A stretch of DNA of 39,973 bases, taken from positions 1-39,973 of the forward strand of contig CAMCMZ010000031.1 of the NCBI GenBank assembly GCA_945876185.1. The letters run 5' to 3'. A program made the translations under genes and the position numbers. The notes beneath the pieces are model-generated. The model saw nothing but the letters and a program-made list of their open reading frames with translations, was not told where the DNA came from and made no database searches. This DNA comes from Candidatus Kuenenia stuttgartensis. Its GTDB lineage: Bacteria; Planctomycetota; UBA11346. Position 1 is the first letter of the stretch; every line of letters begins with the position of its first letter. This document shows positions 34,821 to 39,973 of the stretch, piece after piece.

Positions 34821-35437
34821 GTGACCTTCGCCTTGCCCTCGTCGAGGACGATGCGGCCGCTCGGAATCGCGACCTCGGGCACTTGATGGCCAATTATCAC
34901 CACCGTCGCGCCGGCAAGGCAGCGCCGGACCAGCGCGGCGCTCGACCGCGCGATGCTTTCGTGATCGAGGTGGTTGAAGGGCTCGTCGAGCACCAGCAGC
35001 GCCGGCTGCCGCACCAGGGCGCGGGCAATGCGCGCCCGCTGGCGCTGGCCGCCTGATAACGCCCAGCAACTCGCCTTGGGTGCGATACCGAGTTCCTCGA
35101 ACACGGCTGGATCCGGATTTTTCGCCGCGAACGCGACGTATTCCGCGACCGACAACGGGAGGGTCGGCAACAGCGCGTCGTGCTGCGGCACCACTGACAA
35201 TCCACCGCCGTCGGCGATCCAGGGATGCACGACCAGCCGGCCGGCGATCGGTGGCAGTTCGCCCAGGATGGTGGCGAGCAGCGTGCTCTTGCCGCTGCCG
35301 TTGGGGCCTTCGATCCACCACCATTGCCCTGAGCGCAGGGTCCAGTGGATGCCCGCGACCAGGGCCCGGCCGCGCCGGCCGATCGCGAGTCCTTCCGCCC
35401 ACACCAGGTCGTTGGCCTCGATCCCGCTGGTCAGCAT
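34808..35437 (-). CDS. znuC: Metal ABC transporter ATP-binding protein (ZnuC type)
   Basis: This is the ATPase of the zinc/manganese importer. From the ATG at 35437 it has 209 residues, shorter than the ~250 of E. coli ZnuC, so the C-terminal extension is missing. Walker A is GPNGSGKST, the Q-loop is in VVPQHD, the signature is LSGGQRQRARIARAL, Walker B is LLVLDEPFNHLD and the switch His is in IIGHQVP. The start overlaps the stop of the binding-protein gene by one base (TGATG), showing translational coupling. Confidence 0.9.
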   Translation of the reverse strand: MLTSGIEANDLVWAEGLAIGRRGRALVAGIHWTLRSGQWWWIEGPNGSGKSTLLATILGELPPIAGRLVVHPWIADGGGLSVVPQHDALLPTLPLSVAEYVAFAAKNPDPAVFEELGIAPKASCWALSGGQRQRARIARALVRQPALLVLDEPFNHLDHESIARSSAALVRRCLAGATVVIIGHQVPEVAIPSGRIVLDEGKAKVTWNP

Positions 35438-36450
35438 CAGCGCCCTGCCAGCGCGGCGGCGACCACCCGCACGTTGTGGTCGATCCACGTCAGGTAGGTG
35501 CCGGTGCCCGGCCGGCTGCCTGCCTGGTGTGCCATCTCGGCCACCTTCGCCCCGGCGGCCTCGGCCGCCGAATCGATGGAGCGGCGGTCGAAGTACGGCG
35601 TGGCCAGGATCACCGTCGCCCCGGCCGCGCGCATGCGCTTTGCCACGCCGACCAGATGCCGGGCGCTCGGGGGCACGCCCGGTTTCGGCTCCAGCAGTTC
35701 GACGAGGCGCAGGCCAAAAGCCCGGGCGAAGTACGGATACAGGTCGTGATCAGCCGCAATGGCGGCGCTGGCGAAGGGCTGCATCGCCCCCAGCCAGCCG
35801 CCGAGCTCCGCCTCGCGCTGCTGGGTTTTGAGGAACTCCAGCAATTTACCGTGACGAGCAAGCAGCGCGAGCTTGGCGCCGTCAAGCTCGGCGGCGAGTT
35901 TCTCACCGACCAGCGCGATCCCCAAGGCCTTGCGGAAGGCGGTGCAGTTGCGGGCGAAGACCTTGGCTGACTCGGGATGGAGCTGGCCCAGGCGGTCGCG
36001 CAGCGCCTCGGCCACCGCCAAGCCGTTGAGCGGATCGAGCAGGAAATGCGGATTCCCCTGCGGATGCACTTCGCCCGCCGACCGGTCGATTGGGCCGGTC
36101 GGGATGCCAAGCAGATCGCTCACCGCCGAGGATGCTTCCAGGAATCCGCGCTGGCCCGGGGCGATGCGCGGATTGCGGGAGGTGGCGATGACCGGCGGCA
36201 GCCAACCGACCTCCAGTTCGCACCCGATCGAGACCAGCAGTTCCGCCCGCGCGAGAGTCACCGCGAAACTGGGCTTGGAGTCGACCCGATGCGGATCGTC
36301 GCCGGGCTGGGCGAAGACGGTGACCTGCACCGCCTCGCCGCCGACCTGGCGCACGAGATCGCCGAGTTCCGGCACGGTGGCGCAGACCGGGATGGGTTCG
36401 CCAGCGGCACAGGAAATCATGAGAAGAGCGATCAAGGCGCACCGCAGCAC
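35437..36450 (-). CDS. znuA: Metal-binding substrate protein of the ABC transporter (ZnuA type)
   Basis: This periplasmic solute-binding protein of the cluster A-I family has about 337 residues. A GTG at 36450 gives VLRCALIALLMISCAAGEP, a good signal peptide; the frame continues to 36684, but that part is a repeat element (36470-36655) and looks non-native. The first ligand His is in GDDPHRVDSKPS, the second in NPHFLLDP, the third in ADHDLYPYFARAFGL. There is no His-rich loop, which zinc-specific members often carry, so zinc versus manganese is open. The upstream repeat may separate it from the outer-membrane gene. Confidence 0.87.
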   Translation of the reverse strand: MLRCALIALLMISCAAGEPIPVCATVPELGDLVRQVGGEAVQVTVFAQPGDDPHRVDSKPSFAVTLARAELLVSIGCELEVGWLPPVIATSRNPRIAPGQRGFLEASSAVSDLLGIPTGPIDRSAGEVHPQGNPHFLLDPLNGLAVAEALRDRLGQLHPESAKVFARNCTAFRKALGIALVGEKLAAELDGAKLALLARHGKLLEFLKTQQREAELGGWLGAMQPFASAAIAADHDLYPYFARAFGLRLVELLEPKPGVPPSARHLVGVAKRMRAAGATVILATPYFDRRSIDSAAEAAGAKVAEMAHQAGSRPGTGTYLTWIDHNVRVVAAALAGR

Positions 36451-36469
36451 GATCAGGCCCGGCAGATGA

Positions 36470-36655
36470 ATGGCCACAAAGAGCACAAAGTGCACAAAGG
36501 TTCTCAGCCAGGGATCGGCCGGGGCTTTTTGCTGTGCGCTCGGTGTCCATGCGATGCGTGGCAAAAGCGGCAGATGGTTCGTCACCCAGTCCGCCAAGGG
36601 TTCAATAATAGTCCGCCAGCCAAATCCTTGTGCTCTTTGTGCTCTTTGTGGCCAT
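36470..36655. mobile_element. MITE-like element with 30-bp inverted ends upstream of znuA
   Basis: The left end (36470-36500) begins ATGGCCACAAAGAGCACAAA. The right end (36626-36655) is its near-perfect reverse complement, CTCTTTGTGCTCTTTGTGGC plus CAT, with one mismatch and a one-base length difference. They enclose ~125 bases with no gene. The arms themselves are built of a repeated CTTTGTG unit. This fits a small non-autonomous or REP-like element inserted between the outer-membrane gene and znuA. Similar CTTTGTG-rich repeats are dispersed in many bacterial genomes. Confidence 0.65.
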
Positions 36656-36686
36656 GCGATGGTTGGGAAGATGGGCGTATTCATGA

Positions 36687-38024
36687 TCAGTACCCATGCG
36701 CCGGATGGGCGCCGATCAGAACTTCGATCCCCAGCCAGACGCTGTGCGCCTGGCCGCCGGGCAGGAACTGCGCGCGGTCGTAGTCGTATTGCAGGCGGAG
36801 GCGGCTGAACTCGCTGGGATGGAACTGGATGAGCGGTGAGATCCTGAGCCGCCGGTCGCGCAGCGGATCCGCGCTGGGTGAATCGAGCCCGTCGATCCCA
36901 TCGCGGCGCACCACGCTGTCGCCGGTGGCTGTGGCGAATTCACCCCGCACGCCAGCGCTCCAGCGTTCACGCAGGCCGACCAGGATCTGGCCGTAGCCGC
37001 CCAGGTCGCGCAGGCGCGCTCCATCGATAGTGACCTCCTCAGCCGTGCCGGGGTTGAGGATCGCCGCGCCGACCCGGGCGCGGCGACCCAGGCCCTCAGC
37101 GGTGAACGCCAGCCAGCGAAGGGCCTGTCCGGCAGTCAGGTTCCATTTCATGTGCAGATCGAGGCCGGCTACGTCGCTGCGGCCACCGGCAGCGTTGGGG
37201 CCGCCCATCCAACTCGTTCCCAGGCGCAGACCAGCGGTGCGCCAGTCGAGGAACGCCTCCCAGCGCGCACTCCAGACCAGGTCGCCGAGGCTGCGCACGC
37301 CGCGTTCGTTCTCCTGCCAGGGCCGGCCGCCGACCGAGGTGCTGTCGTCCTCGCTGACATAGCCGCGGAAGCTGGCCGCGCTCGGATCGTTGGAGTTGTA
37401 CGCGCCCACCGTGATCTGGCTGAACCAGGGCAACGGCATAAGCCAGGCGACCCGGCCACCGGCGCTGCGGGTTCCGTCGCCACCCAGCAGGCGCGAGGCG
37501 ATCACCGGTTGCTCCAGCCAGGCCCAGGAATGGGGATGGCTGGCGTTGATGCGGCCGAATTCGATGAGCTGGTAGCCGCCCTTGGCCTCAAGTCGATACG
37601 GCAGCGCCGTCGTCTTGGCGAAGGCTTCTTCGAGTTCGACGCCGTCCTCGGTCGCGACCAGGTGGGCCTCGGCCTGGAAGTACGGATCGACGACGCCGGC
37701 CAGGGACAGCTCAGCGCCTTGCAAAGTGAAACCATTGCGGTGCGGATCGTGCCCGCCGGCCAGCAGGCCGGACAGGTGCTGATCATCCGCCGAGGAACCG
37801 CCAGCGGCTGCCAAGATGCTGAGCGATACGTCGATCAGCCTCACGCCGACCGGCGTGGTGGTGCGGGATGGCTCTGGGGTAGTGGGTGGAGGAAGACCCG
37901 CCACGGCGCGATCGAGGGCGTTGGCGGGAGTCTCAGCGGCGGAAATCGCGTGGCCTGCAGCGAATGCCGCAAGGGTGCAGACGAGCGTGCTGACAGCACG
38001 CCCATCCAGGATGGGAGAGGGCAT
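36687..38024 (-). CDS. Outer-membrane beta-barrel protein linked to zinc uptake
   Basis: The protein has 445 residues with a signal peptide (up to about residue 30, ISAAE). Its motifs follow a family often encoded next to znuABC and annotated as zinc-regulated outer-membrane receptors or porins: GFTLQGAELSLAGVVDPYFQAEAHLV, the GVELEEAFAKTTALP strand, FGRINASHPHSWAW and WLMPLPWFSQITVGAYNSND. The C-terminus (LGIEVLIGAHPAHGY) ends in an aromatic residue. No TonB box or plug domain can be seen, so it is more like a channel than a true TonB receptor. It is upstream of znuA on the same strand with the repeat element between them. Confidence 0.75.
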   Translation of the reverse strand: MPSPILDGRAVSTLVCTLAAFAAGHAISAAETPANALDRAVAGLPPPTTPEPSRTTTPVGVRLIDVSLSILAAAGGSSADDQHLSGLLAGGHDPHRNGFTLQGAELSLAGVVDPYFQAEAHLVATEDGVELEEAFAKTTALPYRLEAKGGYQLIEFGRINASHPHSWAWLEQPVIASRLLGGDGTRSAGGRVAWLMPLPWFSQITVGAYNSNDPSAASFRGYVSEDDSTSVGGRPWQENERGVRSLGDLVWSARWEAFLDWRTAGLRLGTSWMGGPNAAGGRSDVAGLDLHMKWNLTAGQALRWLAFTAEGLGRRARVGAAILNPGTAEEVTIDGARLRDLGGYGQILVGLRERWSAGVRGEFATATGDSVVRRDGIDGLDSPSADPLRDRRLRISPLIQFHPSEFSRLRLQYDYDRAQFLPGGQAHSVWLGIEVLIGAHPAHGY

Positions 38025-38091
38025 GGTTGGATTCCGGAAACGGGAAAACGGGTTTGCTATCCGCAGCCGACGGCCACGGACGGATCAAGGG

Positions 38092-38108
38092 CGCGGCCGA
38101 CGGCCGCG
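38092..38108. other. Short perfect hairpin between two genes
   Basis: CGCGGCC-GAC-GGCCGCG forms a 7-bp stem. It lies ~10 bases past the stop of the small Cys/His gene (minus) and upstream of the outer-membrane gene. It could be an intercistronic processing or stabilising hairpin. Confidence 0.4.
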
Positions 38109-38115
38109 TCGGGGA

Positions 38116-38517
38116 TCAGCAACCCGTGGGCGGGGCCCGGGCCGGGGCCTGGAACCAGATCCAGAACTCAGTGGCGTCAACTCGGACCAGTTTCGGTGCG
38201 CAGAATCCTGCGGCATCTGCTTTGGGCGGGGCGCTCGAGTCATTCAGGCTGACGTGCTGAAGCAGCGCCAAGCCATCGCAGGTGAAGCAATGTTCCCCGG
38301 CGTCCGTCGGACCAACCGAGATCGCCCCGATGAGTGATACTTCATCCGCAGAACAGGACTGACCCTGACTGTGACCGTTGGCGCGATGCCACGGCCCGGC
38401 CACGGTCAGCCCGAGCAGACTCAGCAGCACCAACCAGGAAAGGACTCGCGCGGCCACGCGGGGAACCTGGGACACGCTCGAATAAAAGCAAATACCGTCA
38501 CGCGCGAGCCCGAACAA
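38116..38517 (-). CDS. Small exported Cys/His-rich protein upstream of the zinc locus
   Basis: The frame of up to 133 residues begins with a TTG at 38517. An in-frame GTG at 38475 would give a shorter product; the start is uncertain. A hydrophobic helix (ARVLSWLVLLSLLGLTVAGP) serves as signal peptide or anchor. The mature part has HRANGHSQGQSC, EHCFTCDG and FCAPKL, a set of His and Cys residues suited to metal binding. No family recognised for certain; it is somewhat like DUF2946-type small metal-linked proteins. It is the first gene of the minus-strand zinc unit, so a periplasmic metal-handling role is inferred. Confidence 0.6.
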   Translation of the reverse strand: MFGLARDGICFYSSVSQVPRVAARVLSWLVLLSLLGLTVAGPWHRANGHSQGQSCSADEVSLIGAISVGPTDAGEHCFTCDGLALLQHVSLNDSSAPPKADAAGFCAPKLVRVDATEFWIWFQAPARAPPTGC

Positions 38518-38566
38518 TTCAGATTGGTCACGTCCCAGGTGAGGCGTTGCATGCCCCCCTGGGATC

Positions 38567-38583
38567 GCGGGCGTCTCGCCCGC
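38567..38583. repeat. Hairpin repeat after the TPR gene
   Basis: GCGGGCG-TCT-CGCCCGC forms a 7-bp stem with a 3-base loop, 18 bases past the TPR stop on the minus strand. There is no T-run. The sequence, set in GATCGCGGGCGTCTCGCCCG, looks like a dispersed REP-type repeat and could also help end transcription. Confidence 0.55.
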
Positions 38584-38600
38584 CTGTCGTCGCTCGTCGT

Positions 38601-39878
38601 TCAGCGCCGGCGTTCGATCTGCGCCAGCAGCGCCCGCGCCTGGGCGTCGTCGGGGCGCTTGATCAGATATGCGGCGAGCAGCGTGCGGGCCTCGTCGCGG
38701 CGGTCGTGCTTGAGGTAAAACGCGGCGAGGTGCAGCGTCGCGGTCGCGCTGGCCGCACTGTCGCCGTTGCTCGCGCGCAGGTGGAGCGCCTCGGCGCGGG
38801 CGGTTTCTTTTCTGGCGTCGGCTAACGAGGCGGCCCAGGTCAGCACCGTCGGATCGCTTTCCCCCGCCTGCACCAAAGTGTCGAGCGCGGCCCCGGCCGC
38901 GACGGGATCATTGGCCTGGACGGCGTAGCGCGCGGCGGCAATCCGCTGCTGCCGTGAGCGCTGGGATTCTGGCACCGCGGCCAACCAGGCGCGGGCCTGG
39001 GCCAGGTCGCCCGATTCAGCGGCGAGCCTGCTCGCGAGCAGAACCAGGCCGTCGTCGCTGAGCGCGCTGGCGGTGGGCGGTTCACCGAGGAGCGGCCGCA
39101 CCGTCGCCAGGGCGGTCGGGATCAGGCCGCGGCCATACTGCACCTCGGCAAGCTGCCGGCGCAGGGCGCGGTCGGCGGGGGCAAGAGCCAGCGCGGCTTC
39201 GAGCGCGGCGACGGATTCGTCGGCGCGGCCGGTCTCCTGCGCCGACCAGGCGAGGTGCTTCCACAGTTCCAGGTCGGCGGGCGTGCGCGCGAGCAGGGCG
39301 AGCACCGCCTGGCGCGCGTCCTCGCCCCGGCCGGCGTGCACCAGCACCGCCAGTTCGATCCGGCGCAGGGTGGAGTCCTCCGGAAAACGCAGGATGCCCT
39401 GCTGCGCGGCGAGCGTGGCCAGGCGCCAATCGCTGGCGCGCAAAGCGGAATTGGCGAGGAAGACTAGGTGGCTGCGGTCGGCGCTGGCGGCATCGATGCC
39501 GGCAGCGGCCTCGCGGCTGGCGGTGGTCCAGTCCTCGCGCGCCGCCGCGCATTGGGCGAGGCCGAGGTGGGCCTGTTTGAGCGCGGGATCGAGTTTCAGC
39601 GTCGCGGCGAAGGATGACTCTGCCGCCGAGAGCAGCCGCAGCCGTTCCGGGTCTTGCGCCGCTGGTGCCCGGTCTTGCGCCAGGCGCCAATGCGCCTGTG
39701 CGCGGGCGAGGTGGATCAGGGCATGCGCCTCGTTTTTCCCTTCGTTGAGCCAGCCGTCGAGGATGCGAATCGCCTCGGCCGGCGCGGCCTGGGCGGCCTT
39801 GGTCAAAACCTCGGCCACCGGGGGCGGTACCGCGCGGGGTTCCTCGGCGGCGAGCGGGATGAGCACGAGCAGCAGCAA
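38601..39878 (-). CDS. Secreted TPR protein
   Basis: From a TTG at 39878 the protein has 425 residues. The open frame runs on to the window edge through palindromic repeats, so the true start is uncertain. A hydrophobic stretch (GLILLLVLIPLAAEE) reads as a signal peptide that begins slightly upstream of the TTG. The rest is a stack of TPR-like helix pairs, e.g. LDPALKQAHLGLAQCAAAREDWTTASREA and ESVAALEAALALAPADRALRRQLAEVQYGRG (each cited in part of its repeat), up to ALLAQIERRR. It would be a periplasmic scaffold; no partner is evident. Confidence 0.8.
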   Translation of the reverse strand: MLLLVLIPLAAEEPRAVPPPVAEVLTKAAQAAPAEAIRILDGWLNEGKNEAHALIHLARAQAHWRLAQDRAPAAQDPERLRLLSAAESSFAATLKLDPALKQAHLGLAQCAAAREDWTTASREAAAGIDAASADRSHLVFLANSALRASDWRLATLAAQQGILRFPEDSTLRRIELAVLVHAGRGEDARQAVLALLARTPADLELWKHLAWSAQETGRADESVAALEAALALAPADRALRRQLAEVQYGRGLIPTALATVRPLLGEPPTASALSDDGLVLLASRLAAESGDLAQARAWLAAVPESQRSRQQRIAAARYAVQANDPVAAGAALDTLVQAGESDPTVLTWAASLADARKETARAEALHLRASNGDSAASATATLHLAAFYLKHDRRDEARTLLAAYLIKRPDDAQARALLAQIERRR

Positions 39879-39884
39879 GATCAG

Positions 39885-39958
39885 GCCTGGGAGCGCGCCG
39901 CTCCGCGGCGCATGCTTAAAGGTTCGAGCGCCTGGGAGCGCGCCGCTCCGCGGCGCAT
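39885..39958. repeat. Two direct copies of a 29-bp palindromic repeat
   Basis: Copies at 39885-39913 and 39930-39958 are identical over 29 bases, beginning GCCTGGGAGCGCGCCGCTCC. Each contains the hairpin GCGCCGC-TCC/GGA-GCGGCGC (7-bp stem, 3-base loop). The period is 45 bases. They lie in the leader of the TPR gene and continue the same reading frame, and look like a REP family different from the GGCGAGC type at 5301-6054. Confidence 0.85.
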
Positions 39959-39973
39959 TCGTATCGATTCGAG

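Noticed and set aside
1..39973. tRNA, rRNA or a known riboswitch in the window
   Set aside because: I found no cloverleaf with conserved T-loop sequence, no rRNA segments and no recognised aptamer core. A covariance search would be decisive.

Overview
The window is GC-rich, densely coding DNA from a Gram-negative-type bacterium. Two predicted outer-membrane beta-barrel proteins and a zinc uptake locus with an outer-membrane partner imply a double membrane. Several traits are compatible with the Planctomycetota/PVC group: large secreted TPR proteins, multi-pass membrane proteins of no named family, scattered palindromic repeats and a sensory-type [FeFe] hydrogenase. No rRNA or tRNA lies in the window, so the placement is only an inference.

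Positions 1-8064 (minus strand) hold a degraded type I restriction-modification island. An intact hsdM carries an extra N-terminal winged-helix-like region. It is followed by a REP-associated tyrosine transposase (RAYT) flanked by two inverted REP pairs. The RAYT frame runs through one REP pair into the last ~45 residues of a DUF1016/YhcG-type nuclease. After it come a 43-residue frame that repeats the hsdM C-terminus, then hsdS, a DUF3800 gene, an unknown 189-aa gene and hsdR. HsdR stops just after its helicase core, next to an AT-rich junction and a frame cut by the window edge, so it has lost its C-terminal domain.

Positions 8256-20290 are mostly housekeeping and envelope genes. They include nagB, a DedA protein translationally coupled to an ABC-2 type exporter with a 406-aa partner, a protein with five tandem helix-turn-helix-like repeats, an outer-membrane protein with LpxR-like motifs, a multi-pass membrane protein, an MFS transporter, purD and a low-molecular-weight phosphatase.

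Positions 20305-24518 (minus strand) form the most interesting unit. It encodes a putative H2-sensing [FeFe] hydrogenase with PAS domain (group C3-like), a SpoIIE/PP2C phosphatase with an unassigned C-terminal domain, and a secreted protein with a possible caspase/CHAT-like His-Cys pair. Positions 24784-29524 hold a small membrane protein, proA, rubrerythrin and a TPR protein. Palindromes lie between proA and rubrerythrin and in the rubrerythrin leader.

Positions 29623-33925 carry a coupled signalling unit: a PAS/PAS/PAS/GAF histidine kinase, a single-domain response regulator and a REC-PAS histidine kinase. Positions 33999-38517 (minus strand) form a zinc/manganese uptake locus (znuB, znuC, znuA, a putative metal-linked outer-membrane protein and a small Cys/His protein) with a MITE-like element upstream of znuA. 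A secreted TPR protein and two copies of a palindromic repeat close the window.
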